Source: Phoronis australis (taxonomy: Eukaryota; Phoronida; Phoronidae). Taken from it: a stretch of DNA of 64,000 bases. Both the position numbers and the translations under genes were made by a program. Positions 44,197 to 59,100 of the stretch are shown one piece after another. The stretch lies in assembly GCA_002633005.1 (NCBI GenBank), contig NMRA01000129.1, positions 434,628-498,627 on the forward strand, read 5' to 3'. Each line of letters begins with the position of its first letter. Position 1 is the stretch's first letter. The notes under the pieces were generated by a model. That model was not told the origin of the DNA. It did no database searches and saw nothing but the letters and a program-made list of their open reading frames with translations.

Positions 44197-47100
44197 CTAA
44201 AATTCAATCAAATAAAAATGTATATACCAACACTTTGTACTGTACGTTACCAACGTACCGACAACGGAGCCTATTCCGTTTTGTAAAAATCTCACGCAGC
44301 AATCAGTGCACTCTTTGATAAAGGTTTTCTTGCAAATAAGTTCTTTTTTCGCATTTCAAACACAATTTTCTTACTACGGAGAGCAGTTTCGAATATACAA
44401 AGCACTTATTGACCTTTGTCAATTCCTCAAACCAATAGTACAATGACAGCTCATACAGGAAAGCTCAATGTGATAGAAGCAATTGATTTGAATGTCTTCA
44501 CCCACGAACCCCATTTCCCTTCCTCAACACATCGATTCAGCCTGAAGATTTTTTTTTGCTGTAATTTGCGAACAGTCGCACGTTTCGGGGTAAGATTCTG
44601 CCTGCAAAACGTCATTACACCGGTGGCAATTTCCTCAACGTGCAAGGAAAAGCCTTCGTGCTGATTTTGCGGAGGAAAGAGCCAAATGTTTTGGTAGTGA
44701 TTGACAGTTATTTGAAATGAATCGAAGTATTTCATATGTGGAGCACCCCAGCTATCAAAACTACTGAAGTTTTATGTAGACTATTTGCACTTTCTGGCCT
44801 ACCAGAAGTAATTTTATAGGAAAATGGGTAACAATTCGTGGCGCACGAGTTTGCAGAATTCTCTAAGAAAAACGGCCGCCATACCATCCATCGACGAACA
44901 GTGCAGTCGTGAAAATTGTTCAGACTTTAAAGAGGTCGTTGGTCAAGAGTTTGTTTAATGCTTACAATGGAGATTCGCCATTGGTGCTACAGCACCGATT
45001 GTCGAACTTACTGATGTAGTATGGTATGGCACCACACTTCACTACGGGTGTTTTGCCAACTGAACAGTTTCGTAAACGACAGTTCTGCTCGAATTTTGCT
45101 TTGCTCAAACCGGAACTTCCACACACCGTTAAGCAGAAGCAGGAGCAGCAGAAATGTCAACACGATCATGCCCGTGTCCGCAAACCTTATTTCGAAACTG
45201 GCCAGGTCGTACAAATGAAAATTCCTCGTGGGGGGGAGAAAAGGTGGATTCGAGGTGTTGAAGTGAAGTGAAGTCGTTGGGACCTCTGACGAACCACTTG
45301 AAGACTCTAATGTGATTCTGAATGACTTCGAGAGTGCATCGCGTTTCATGACAGAACCAGCAGATACTCATGAAGAGATTACGTCTAGAGACCTAACCGT
45401 CCCGCGAGCTTCAAATAACTTCAAAAGGAAAACCACGTCGTTTGGCCCGTATTTAAAAAAAGCCAGAGCGATTGGACCCTTAAGACTCGTCTTCAGTTTA
45501 GAATACGACCCCTATCGAAAGCTGTTTAGTACGGCGAATGTTACAGGTGAAACTTCATGTCGACTCTTCTGTCCAACCAGTGGCCCATCGACACCGTCGC
45601 ATTCCGTTCCACACACGCAAACAGCTAAAGGAACAGATCAAATGGGATGAAGAGTTTGAAGATGTAAAGAAAGAGGAAGACCCTTACATGTGAGCTTACT
45701 GCTTGCCACCGTACGGGAAGCGCTCTGAGGAGCGAAATCAAATGAATGTACGCGAATAGCTCCCTGAGTAGCGTAATCAAAGAAAAACTTTGAAGTGAGT
45801 CTGTCAACGAAATCAGGAACAGTAACAAATCCATAGCACCAATATCAAAATAACTAACTCATTGGCATTGAGAATCGGTCAATAGAGGCCCTAATCAGTA
45901 ATTTCCGAATAATTTGAGAACGGCATGTCCTAGCCAAAGCTAACTCATTTCAGAGGAGACTTTGATGAGACCTATCTACAGGTATAAACCAAATTTTATA
46001 AAATTCTCTCAAACGATTGCAAAACCCGAACTCTGCCAGCAATTGTTCAAAAAAGGCTATCACAGCAAAACCATGAGTCTGACTCGCTTGCACCCCAAAA
46101 TGACTGACTTCACGCTAACTGTCACAGGTGTGAATGTCTCATGGACGTGACCTTATTTCCATAACTACCTTGTCAGTTTCGTATCATTTATCATGTCTCG
46201 GTAGGAGTCATATCATTACAATGTCATTCATCAATTCTTGATGGTATATGATTATACCAAAAGCAAGCGGTACATGAATAATTATCATTTCGCATACCTT
46301 ACAGGTTTAAAAAATATTTTTTTAATTTTAAAAACCAAGAGTTTTACCAAAATGCGACAAATAAGAGGGTATATTTGATAGGCATATACGCTTACACCTG
46401 CGTGCTGAAATTGAAATGAATTCTTTGAAAAGTGTAGGAGAAATAAAATTTTGAAAATTAGATGATTTTTGCACTAATTGACCCTTTCCGGTTCATTATA
46501 AGCACTTTCTGTAGAATTATTGCAAATTCCGTGAAAAGTGTGTCTAATGCTAAGAATCACAGTTTTCTAACTGTTGACACAAAATTTTTAGAAGAAACGT
46601 GCACCTAATGACCCCATGGCTGCACCAAACGACCTGAAACTGTTGAATTGGAATTCAGTAATATGCACCAATCAGATTTGTGAATTTGAAATGTCTAATT
46701 TTAAATCTTAGTTTGCACTCAATGAGCCTATTTAATCTGATTGGATGACTCAATTTCTTAGAAAAATAATGGATTTGTTTGGCATGTACACTTAACCTGT
46801 ACACTGAAATTGAAAAGAATCCCTTAAAAAATTGTAAGAGAAATAACATTTTGATAACTAGATGACGTTTGCACCTATTGACCATTTCCGGTGCATTATG
46901 AGTCAAAATTATGATATTTTATAGAATTTGTGTATGGCTAAAACGTACTTGGAAAGTTTCAACGTTGAATGCTGAGTCGTTTGAGAGTTATTAAGCTCTA
47001 GAAAAGGTCGAAGTAAAAAGATAAAAACCCGGGAAGAACAAGATTCTGCGCTGTTACTGGCAGAGTAACAATTCAACGTACTTACAGTTCAATGCTGCAA

Positions 47101-50100
47101 CTGTCAGGCTTGTCCATCCTAGAGCCACTCGAAAGAAAAGAATGAAGTGAAGCATCACCAAGGGTGGGATACGGCGAGGCACCTATAAGCAAAATTGAGG
47201 AAAGAACGTCACATTCTGAACTAAGCTATAAACCACTGAAAGGAATTTCTAGATTTTGTGCAGTTTCTGTACTCATCCTTGAAACAGGAGGCATTTTATC
47301 ATAGAAACAAAAATAAATTCGCACATTCTATATTTATGGTCACACGTTCCAAATTTTTTCTTAACAACATTTTATTTTCTTATATACGGAAACTCATTGA
47401 CATATCGATGACAGTGAGAACTCCCGAGGAGACGAGGAAGATTGCAGAGCCATGAATTTGAGTGTAGTGATACCCTAGCGGGAAACTTATTTTTTTGACG
47501 AGGATGAGCCCTAGAGCTGTCATCAGCTTTGACGGGACCAACTGAGACGAGCACATAAGAGCTCGTTGTGCTGCTTGTATGCATTCAGAAGGGTTGTAAA
47601 ACCAAGCCAATGTATCGTTTAACGCACACAATGCGAACTACATTGTACTTATTTCATCAGCGACGCTAAGCTCTAATTACCCATAGCCGCAATCTCCCAG
47701 AGAAGGACTCCGAAACTCCAGACATCGCTTCGAACGGTAAAGACGCGACTCTTAATGCTCTCGATTGCCATCCACTTCAAAGGTAACAGTTCTGTTGTCA
47801 AGTTGCGGTATTCCCCGTCGGCATAAACGTCCCGTGCCAAGCCAAAGTCACAAACTTTAACTGTCATGTCCTCCCCGACTAGCACATTTCTAGCAGCCAG
47901 ATCTCGATGAACATAATTCTTTTCGCCAAGGTACTCCTATAAGATTAATAACAACGCATGTATTACTGGTTGAGTTAACGTTACTGTTTTTAACAACATA
48001 AATTTGTTGGAACGATACAAAATCATGCATGAATTTCGTTTGATATAAATATGTGTACAACGGCTGTTCCAGCAAAATCCATATGGAAGGATAGAGCGGG
48101 CAATTTTTGTTCTTCCAGCTATCTATTTCAGTACCAAGCTTGCCGCCCATAATTTTGAAATGGAACCACGTAAAAAAATCAAAATTCTTGACGATTTCAA
48201 TAACTTCTGTCACTAAATTTACATAAGTTCGACCGATCCTGCGATTCAAATTTGGAGCTTGCCGATCCACAAAAACAGCTAACCCTCATCCTGCGCGCTG
48301 TCGCTGCAGACCATGCTGTGACAATAAATAAACCTACTTTCTGCGTCGTCTGGGCTGAGTTGCATAAACCTTCAAAAGTTATCCGCTGGATAAATTTGAT
48401 TGTTGTAAGACGTCACGTGCATTGTTCAACAACAACAACGTGACGCGTGATAATGCGACGTCATTGTTGCTATACGGTGTCTTAGCGATAACTTTGATAT
48501 CGTTGTCTAGTCCGTAAGGTAAGCGAAGTTTCAGCGAATCTTCGGTAAACTTAAGTTCCCCTAACGGGAAAGCACCATTAAAAGAAGGCGCGGGTTTATT
48601 AGCCATTTATATATATTTCAATAATGAAATACGATGTAGTTTAAATATGTTTAGGAGACACGGATAGGGCCTACTCAACTAATCTCATCGTTATTTTCAT
48701 AAAGTTTTCATTCATATACAGAGATATTTAGATCGTTAAGATAATGATTCTAGAAGGGTCATTTTAATCACAAACCATGTCAGCCTGTTGTGTGTCAACA
48801 CGGTAAAGTGGACAGGCTGGACTCACACATAAGAGGCTGGCCATAACAGAAAATCATTTGGTGTTTCTGCTATTCAGATTTTAAACATTATAGATTATTT
48901 AGAGTTATCCGTTGGGAAATTGATGATAGTGCAGATCCTTTTGGGTGATGCATGGAAGTTTTCTTTTGGTGTACATGTACTCTGTTGCACGGAATAGGAG
49001 ATTAAATCCAGTGAGATAATTTTTTGGATCAATATCACCGACATTTTATTTTCTACAAGAACAAAGCCACCCCCAATTTATTTGAAGTGCCTCCCCCTTC
49101 CACATAACTGGAACAGCCTTTAAAGATGTATTTGCATGCTTTAACTACATTTATTCTAATGTATAGCAGGAACTAAACGACAATGCTATTTGAACATCGC
49201 CTATGCTAAACAAAGTGCAGCTGTGTTCACTTACAACTTGTAAATGTGAAAACAAAAAATTCTGCAAATAGATGACTTTTGCATTAATGACGTACCTTGG
49301 GGGCTCACAAAGCCCGCATCATGCATTGTTATTCCCAACACCACGTCAATACTGGACACGATTGAGTGATTTACTGCGGATCATTTTCGACACAAAAATC
49401 GTTATTAAAAACATTTGACAATTTTCAAACTACTTCACATTCACATCGTCATCATGTTACGATCAAGCAATCACAGAGCCAAGGAATTAGCGTGTAAGTT
49501 CCACTTTAGTGTTTTATAATAACCGTTATCTACCAGGGTTGTTTCGAGGGCAAATAGACGATAGTTTCGTAAAATTCCCTATTCTTGACAGAACTTTATA
49601 CACATGTAAAACATTTTATTCCTGAAAGCGCTCCGAAAACCAGCATACCACATATTGCGATTTCAGATAAGTTTGTCATCACCCCTCATGTACGCAAAAT
49701 TGATTAAACACGCGGCAGTGTTGTCTGTTTACAGTTTTAATAGACACCCTCGAATTAGCCAATATTTTTCATATTGTATTTGAAATATCTCAATGTGTTT
49801 CCCGTATAGTTGTTCTTTGGCATGACCGTAGCCAGCTATTGACAACAGGGAAGTGTGTCCCCGGGTTGCCTGCCGTTAACGTCACATAGTCACAGATCCT
49901 TCAGAATCAGCTAAACTACAATGAAAGTATGTGCCACAACCTTTTGGTTTGGCTCCTACTTTCTCAAGAAAGTGAACAAAAGAACTCAATTCACGTAGCG
50001 TGTTTTTACATTTAGAAAGAACACGGTTTTAAGAATAAAAAGTAACGTTTATAATTTCCATTTTAAGTTGTGATTAAAAAGAAATGCCCCATTACTAGGA

Positions 50101-53100
50101 TTGTTTAAGACCGCTATCAATTGATAACACTGGTACTGGTATTTACTTAGACTCATATCCGAATAATATTCATAACAATTTGGTCCACTAAAAGGTAACC
50201 CGAACACTTCTCTTAAAATTTTAATCTCAGTTCATGGTCCTCTGGAAATCGTGATCCCGTAATGCTAAATCACTCATTTTTACTACCGTTTTATCTTAAA
50301 ATCATACTCTTTCCCCATGAGACAAAAATCCCAAAGATATACATCAAATTGCCAGGAATTTCCTGCTGACCATATACGATTAAAGTTGGCAATGGACTTT
50401 TATTAATACAACTACGGTTGAAGACATCACTGCCTTCTCCCGATTCTACATGTAGCTTCCCAAAGGACTCCCGCGAAACTAAAATCGGCAGGAGTAACAG
50501 TGTTGTATTCAAGTCTACTGTCTTTTTGTACAAGTGACCACAAACATCTACATATTTTGTTTTCTCAGTTTCTTAGAAATTAGGAGCAAGTCGGATGGTT
50601 CATTTATATTTTGAGTGGTTTACAAACGCGGTTGAGAGGCGGACCTGAGCAGCCCGATGGTTAGTTCCTTGAGTGGACCTTAACCGACAGCGGAGGATGC
50701 GTTCACATCCGTCTCACCCCTCTTGGCTACAGGCACGTTTGTGGAATCGACAAATATACCGGGAGTTTTAGAGAGTTCCATTAAAACTGGAAACAGATAA
50801 AACTGTCCTTCCTCCTGTTTCCAATTCTACAGCATGATCCCTGAAGGTGTCATTTCCGAGGGTCTGGAAGTCATGTTTGTTTTTTATTCCCAATTAATCA
50901 TTTTCAAACATTTGTTATATGTTCCAAGTTTTATCTATTCTACCCGGTTTGTTTTACTCCATTGTTTTTGATATAGCATAGGATTATGTCGGGTTCGTAT
51001 TTTGATATACCATAGGATAATGTCGGGTTCGTATTTTGATATACCATAGGATAATGTCGGGCTCGTATTTTGATATAGCATAGGATAATGTCGGGTTCGT
51101 ATTTTGATATAGCATAGGATAATATCGGGTTCGTATTTTGACATAGCATAGGATAATGTCGGGTTCGTATTTTGATATACCATAGGATAATGTCGATTTC
51201 GTATTTTGATATACCATAGGATAATGTCGGGCTCGTATTTTGATATACCATAGGATAATGTCGGGTTCGTATTTTGATATACCATAGGATAATGTCGGGT
51301 TCGTATTTGATATACCATAGAATAATGTCGGGTTCGTATTTTGATATACCATAAGATAATGTTGGGTTCGTATTGTTGTTGGCTAAGTATACTACCATTG
51401 CCATGCATATTTGCCTCGCGAATGATAATGCGTCCATTGGCGTCAAGGTGAAGTCTTGTCTAGTACCGTCTTTGCGCATATAAAGATAATGAATCTCCAT
51501 GTTGCCTGCATGGTTCGTAAGGAACTCGCCTAGGTGGGCGCAATTTCTGCAAAAGCAAGGTAGTTTTCCAATGATTTGAGTGTCACAAAGCAATGACACA
51601 GATGGTCACATTAGACCGATGACAGTTAGTGTCATCTAGCTGAACAGAATAGATACGTCACAACTTCTATTTGTGTCGACAGACCGTAGAATCATGTGCA
51701 CTCTTTGCATGTACATGACAATGGGTCATTCTCTGCTCAGTGATCGAAGAAGGACTAGAAGAATTCGGCATGTCCGTCAAGTAGCCCCGTGCAAAATAAG
51801 CGAAAAACAATCAATTAAATTTAGCAGTGCGAAATCAGGTGTTGCCAAATAGGTGGATAAGTCGTCGAAGCATTCACTTTCACACTTTGGACTAAGTGGT
51901 TCATGATGCAAACTTACCTTCTTTTTATCTGAAGGGTAATAAAAAAACACCAGGCCCTCGGGGTTCATGAAAACTTCCCATTTAAAGTCATTGGTTCAAA
52001 ACCTGAACAAGGGACATATTTGAGTAATTTTAATATGGTCCAACATAGGAAAGAACACACAACAACCTAAAAGTGACCAGGCTGAGCAGGTGGGGGTCCA
52101 GACCCCCTCGACTCCCTTCTGGATACGCATTTTAATGCTTTTGTTTTAATACAAATCCCAACCTTTCTTGCGATCGACTTTCATCAGAATGGCATGCTTC
52201 GTGGGTTGCAAGAGTCACAGTTATTTTCGGCTTTTGGGTTTGAACAACTGATAATAAAGGCTGGTAACAGGCGTGTACTAGAATAAAACAGAGATTGCTG
52301 ACTGCCTAATATAACGACCGGCCTTTGTCTGATGCTTGTTAACCTTTTAGATAAGTGGCCGGTAGCCCTACTTAACAATGAAACTGGCAAAAAGTGTCAC
52401 TATCGTGGCATCGTCAAAAGAATAAACAATTTGTAATTGGGCTCTGTACACTCTAAGCCTAGTTTTACTCGATGAATATTCCTATGGTCAGATACCCAAA
52501 AGGTTTTTGTTACAGTTTTTGACCTCCCAAATAGCGTGAAATGTCACTTTAAGTTAAAGTTAAAAAACGTTTTCAGAAATACTCGAGTCCACAGTTAGAT
52601 GAACATGCATAGCGCGTGCGCACTGATTTGGCATAGAACAGGGACCCCTTCCAGGAAACTGACTTGCGTTCATTTTTTACTTAAGTCTAAGATTTGTCTA
52701 AGCTTCGCAACTTTGTAAAGATTTAAAAAAAATAAGTAATAAACTTAAGTCACACTTAACATTTCTTCCTTGAAACGGACTTGAGGCAAATTTACGTTTT
52801 ATTTTAAAATTGGCTGAAATTTAAGATTTGTTTTAGCTTAGTCAGTTTTCTTGAAACAGGCCCCCTGGTGAACAAGCCTATCATGAGCTCTGTTGAGACG
52901 CGGCGATAAATGCAGATTTCGATTAAAATAGCAAGTCGATGACGAAAACAACACTCGATAGTATATTAACGTGTAGCGTGAGTGCTGCGTGTTGTTTGGA
53001 CGCAGAAATTTACAGATTATTCATGAAGTTAGTGTTTATCCACACAGCAGTGAGCTGTTTCTGGTGTCTAGTGATCACTTTGCTCACTTACTAGTGCTTT

Positions 53101-56100
53101 TTGACTTGACTGGGGAATTTTGACTTTTAGGTCTCAAGGAGTGTCATTGTAATCTCTACATCGCATGAGGAATACTAAGCTGTTCCGTTCTTTCAAAGTT
53201 TGAACTGTGTTTTCTTCAAATAAGTGTCTTAAACAAAGAGGTATTCCGTTATTTTTAGCGCTGACCAAAGTATACGAGTGTATTCGATGACTGCCGTGAG
53301 TAACTCCTATTTTGTGATTTATAAAACAAAGCGAAAAGCTCTGCCGATGCGTCGCCATCTTGTCACTGGAGAATGCAGTTCTCTTTGCAAATTAAAACAA
53401 TCTACCCAAAATGTGTCGGTGATCACATGCTTTTTGGCAGAAGACTTCCTCGTTCACTTGTTGTTTTGCACATTCAAACTGTGGCTTTATGAGCGAAAAA
53501 AGCGGGCTTGCATGGTTGTATTGCTAATAGTCTTTTTACTAAAAAAGAAACCTGAATAACATCTGATTTGAGGCATTTCTGTGCTAGCAAATGTAAGCGA
53601 GTCTTTTTGAGGATTACCAATTAGTAACTTTCCTGTTTTGTGATTGAAATTTCAAAAGAAACAAATGAAGCAAGTCAAATTATTGTTGATGCCTCGCAAA
53701 TTTGCCACTGGTTAAAGCTTTCTTTCTGGTCAAAAGTAAAAGAGTGCTGCGAAGAAGTTAAAATCCGAAAACTGAGTTAGCCGATCATATGCGAGCTCAA
53801 AAAGTTAATGACGGCTGTGATAAAAAATATTCAAGCATAGTGACTCGGGTCACATTCACGTGACAATTGACGCCTTTTACGTGTTACTGTAAAGGGAGAT
53901 TTCTGCAGCTTATTGAACGCAATTACGCCTTGACACCACCTTTTCAAGTGGTCAGCTTGGCGATCACGTTAGAGCGGAACCAATGACTTTTCTATTCTAA
54001 AACAAATGCTCTGGCGTTATCCTTCTAATTAGACCGGTAAGTTTGATTGGAGGAGAAATCACGTGTTTACCTGAGGAAGTTAAGAAGACTTCCACATGAA
54101 GCGTATTCCATCACCAGAGCTAGCGGATCACACTGTGTGATGGCACCCACCAGGGATACAATGTGGGGGTGTTGGCCTAAGTTCTTCATCATGCAGATTT
54201 CCTTCCGCAGCATTTCTCTGCAGCTATCCGGGGCATCATCTGCATTAACATGAGGTACAGCATGGCAGACAAAATGGTAATTTATTTATTTTTACAGTAG
54301 TAGGGCACCTAATAACTTGCAGGCGTAGGGGTGAATCCGTGGCGATCGGCATAGATGAAGAGGCGGAAACAAGGCGGAGTCGAGAAAAGAAAACACAGCA
54401 AAACAGATACAAGAGAGAACATTTATCAACTCCTGGGGTGCACTTAGCCTTCAAACGGCACCTGAAAACGTGCCCTAAATCATACATAATGGAAAAATCC
54501 CAGAAAAAGTGGAACTCACAACAAACAAATTCATATTTTAAATTAAAGAAGATCGTTTTCACGAAATTATCAGTCACTCTCACTTTTCGTTTTTTCGAAA
54601 TTTCGTCATATCACTCGATGCAAATTGGGAACCAGCTGGGTTGAGTTGCATAAAGCTTCAAAAGTTATCCGCTGGATAAGTGTAATTGTTGCATGCCGTC
54701 AAGTGCATTGTTCAACAATAACAACGTGGCGCGTGATAATGCGACGTCATTGTTGCTATACGGCGTATAACTTTTATGCAACCGGGCCCTGGCGGACAGT
54801 AACAAGCTACCACTAGAATGAACCATAATTCACATTAACAGGAATATATTAAGATTTCTTTGACGAGGGAACCCTAACACCCCTTGCCATTCCCCCTATA
54901 GTTACTCAAGTTTCAGGTGGTTGCCTCCTTGGGATTTGCTTCCCTCTCCCCCAACTTTCGCACCTCTGTGCAAGATGGTAGGAGGGAAAATTGGCAACGA
55001 CCTGGGGTACGGAAAAGGTAGTGATAGAGATTAAACGGACATGTGTGACCCCGGAGTAGTTTGCGCCCTCCCATAAGGTTTACCTTACTACGGGCCTGTA
55101 TTGGCAGTTAAAATGACTGGCATTCAATGAAGGAGATATATACAACAATAAGACTGCTAATGTCCACTATCCTAATTTCCTCTAGGCCTATCGCGTTTGC
55201 CGTCCTGAACAAACACGTATGGTCAAGATGAGGACAATATCAAACACGATGCCTCATCATTTGTCTCACCTTTCAACATTTTAACAGCAACTTTTTGATT
55301 CCCCTTGTAGGCCAAAAACACTTTTCCAAATGCACCTTGCCCAATGGATGTGCAGAATCGAATCGAGTTTGGTTGCAACTCCCATTCGTCAGTTTCCGTT
55401 CTCAGAAGTATGCTTTGATCGAAGTTATCTAAAATATACAACAAAAATGTAAAATACATAACAGAAGAGCAACTTAAAGCGTTGAAATCTATCGTTGGCC
55501 AAATAGGTTAACTTAACGCACGTAATTACGTGCTTAAATTAATTTTTGTTAACGGTGCAAATTAATTCTTTGTGGCGTAAATCAATTCTTTAAGGCGCAA
55601 ATTAATTATTGGCGGTGCGAGTTAACTTTTAAAAGCGTAAACTAATTTTTGTGGTGTAAATTAATTATTTGCGGCGCAAACTATCTTTTAACGGAGTACT
55701 AAATTTTAATTAGAAATAATTGTGGCGTAAATTAAAGTTACTTTATTTGCGTAATTTACGCGCGTAAATTACCTTTAATTTATGCCGTATATAATTTATT
55801 TACGCCATTAAAAATTAATTTACCTGGCAAATAAGTAATTTAGCCAGAATTTTGCCCGTCAGACATTCGCAGACCCGAACTGCCAAATGGAATCTGGGAG
55901 AATTTTAGGGGGGCCATGACCCCTTGATCCCCTTCTAAATACGCCACTGCTATGTATTACTTACTGCGACGCAACTTTACAACACGTAAAGCCCTGTGCG
56001 TAAATAGAAACACCATCGGTTCGAAATTTGTATATGTCATTACATCACTATTAGCTCTGTTTATCAAAATGTTAGTGGACCCAGTTCGGTTAGGGCTTAA

Positions 56101-59100
56101 ATGTTTAGTGAAAGGTCTGACAAGATTTGATTTCATGTGCTTCTCTCTGCGATTTCCGAAACTAATATGTATGAATTGGGTAGTTTTGATCTCGCTTTAA
56201 AAGAACAGCTACAAATTACCCAAACAGCGGATCCCATTTTCTAATAAAGTAAGTCTCTCTGCTTTTCTAGATAGTATTTCTTTCCCAAATGAGCTCTGGC
56301 AATCTGGGAATTCCTTAAAGTTGTACGCTCTAGGCCAAATAAAGCTGGGTAACTCTATATAGTAAGCCAAATTTACCGTTTGAATTAAGACACTCCAGAG
56401 CTCAGGGTCTAAAGTCTCGTCCACTCACAGCCTAACCTAGAACAACTTACACTGGTGCAACTTACCTACTTTAAGTGGAGCGCCGATAACTAGGGTAAGG
56501 CGGAAGTGGTCTCTGTGCGTGACAGGGAACGGCCGCAAAAGAAAACCCGTACTTCCGCCTTGCACCCAGGTTTGCTGTCACACCAGCAGAGGTTACAAGT
56601 GGCGCAAGTAACCCCAGAACAAATTATTGTCGATAGGGAGGCTATGTGAACGTTATTTAAACTAGTGCAATTTACCTCACTAGTGGCAAGTTAAGTCCAG
56701 TCCATACAGCCTTCCGCTAGGTTTGTGGCCACACAGGAATTAGGAGAAGTGGCACAACTTACCCTAAAACAAGTTACGCTATCTCGATATGGTAGTTTTC
56801 ACTAGTGATGTAAGTGGACTAGTTTAAATAGCCTCAACACATTCTCCAAACCTAGCGACAACTTGTTCCCGGAGTAAGTTGTTCTAGTGTAACTAAAATC
56901 CGTGTTTGGACGGCACGCAATCGTTTTACTCGAAATCGAAGTCAAAATAAGTTTGACGATCCTAGTTTGCACTTGATGTTCCTAGCATTGAGGCTAAAAG
57001 TTCGAGTCAAAACTCGAAATTTCTAGATTTACTCGATTTTGCTCGAGTTTGTAGCACAATCTAGTGGTCATCAAGTGCAAACTTAGACTAGAAAATAATA
57101 TGCATAAACCATGATGTACTTGAGCACGGATTAATCATCATTTATCTTGAGTTCACACAAAAGTAGTACAGAGAATGACAAAAATAACTTCGAATTCGAC
57201 TTTGAGTAAACAGATTAGATCCTGCGCCCCTGCACCCAGTTGGATGAAACAGTTACAAACAGGGACTCAGTTACATTCCTTAACGAGTCATATATCTGTC
57301 GGATATTACTGTCATTCAGCATAGTTTTTAAAATACGCATTGTCACCTGTGTACGATCTATCAAATAAAGATTAAAGAGTAAAACAGTATAAAATAAAAT
57401 AAAGACGAATGTTGGTAAGAAATGTATTAAAATCCCAAATTATCCAGCACTGGGTTTTTTACGGGGTGCAACAGACAGCAGACTTGACCTCAGTGTTCCC
57501 GGAGTCTGTTACACCTTGTGAAAAAGAAGTGTTGGGAATTTAATATATTTTATGGACATTCTTCTTTATACGTCTGAAGGTTGAATTATAAAAAAAACGG
57601 TAAACGCGCCAACTCTTTAAAAACGTTGTTTTTCTAAACACATGGTTGGCGGCTTATTTACCATTTTGACAATGTGCATATTAAAATTGGAGTTTGTTTA
57701 ACCATCGTGCATGAAAACCTTGAGATCAGATAATTTGTTTTGAAAAGACTCTGTAATTGTTATTCCTAATCACCTCCGAGCAACAAATGGGGATGCTTTT
57801 ATACTGAGGTGTGACGGGATAATAAGAATGGTGTTGATTGAAAAACGGCCAGAAGACGCGTCTTATACAGTATAAATCTTTTATTTTCAAAGGTTTAGGG
57901 CTGACCGCACATTCTTCAGTGTTATTTGGAAAAACGTAGCAGTTGGAGAAAGGTGGTCATGCATGTATGTCCGAAACGTTTGCAAACAAAGGGTTATACC
58001 TTTTTAGGTGTCTTTTTGTCCTTGTGGCTGTAATTTCCATGCTAGGCTACTGGTCGGCATGGTACTGTTTTTTTAATAGCTGCCTACAGAAAGCAAATTG
58101 CCCTACCTATTTGATCCGACTCGAGGAACGGTTCACGATGGTTGTTCGAGAAGCGCGATGCTGTTGCTCGTCGATGCAATTTTACGAGCGCAACTACGCA
58201 TGCAAAAGCGCCTCCTATCGAGGCAATTGCGATTATGATCATCATTGCAACATTGGTGTTACGGCGCCCGTTGTCTTTTGCAGCATGTTGAGTGTCTTCT
58301 GTATCAATTTTCCTTCCTCGAGGTTTGACGCCAGTAGTGTCGACTTCTAAGACACCCACCAACGTGTCGCTGTTGATTATGGTGGCCTGTAACAGGAACA
58401 GGCACCCGTTTTCAAGTCTATGGTAAAATAACGAGCCATAGGCTTGATTGTTTCCAGCCTAAGCATGATATCTACTTCGATAAAGGACGCTGTCACGTAT
58501 TTTACGGAATACCGCCTTGTAACTGCATCGATGGATTAAAAACAATTGTGCTGGCACATTTTTGTCTTCAAGTCAACCCATCTCTTCATCAATGCCATCC
58601 TCATCCAGAGATTGTAAAAATTGTCATATGAATTTAAAGCCTTAAGAAGACAGAAAAACGGCAGAACCATAATATGATTAGATATATTCCCCCGATACAT
58701 GTAAGATATTGATCAAATCCTGTAATGTGATAAATTTCAATTGTTTTTGTAAACGAGGAAAGTTCGAAACCTAAGAGTTGTTACAAGGTAGTTTTAGTTC
58801 ATCGTACAATATAGTTTCTCATACCTCAACATCGTAAATCACACCCGGCTCAAAGTGGAGCACAACGTAACCCATCTTGTCTGGGACATCCTTTACGACT
58901 GTAAACGTGATATTGTGACCTTCGTGAGCAAAGGCCCTGAACTGAAGTTTTCCGTCTCCCCAGGGTAACCAAGATATACTACCATAACACACCACACCGT
59001 CACATGTGATGTTGTTTAGAGTGAAGTTGAACCGGTGTGCTACAAAAGAAACAAATCATACTTTTCGTATACCACTATATCTATGACATCGTATGAAGGT

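Noticed and set aside
50967-51375. Regular 34-bp repeats that could suggest CRISPR
   Set aside because: Units are directly adjacent without spacers, and the context is a eukaryotic intron.
50935-51599. Long minus-strand ORFs of up to 219 codons
   Set aside because: They are the real RTK exon (51546-51396) read through the donor into the 34-bp minisatellite. The repetitive part is not a separate protein.
52081-52135. GTCCAGACCCCCTCGACTCC block resembling the CAGTGGCGGAT MITE
   Set aside because: Only a generic G/C-run similarity; the termini do not match, so it was not counted as a family member.
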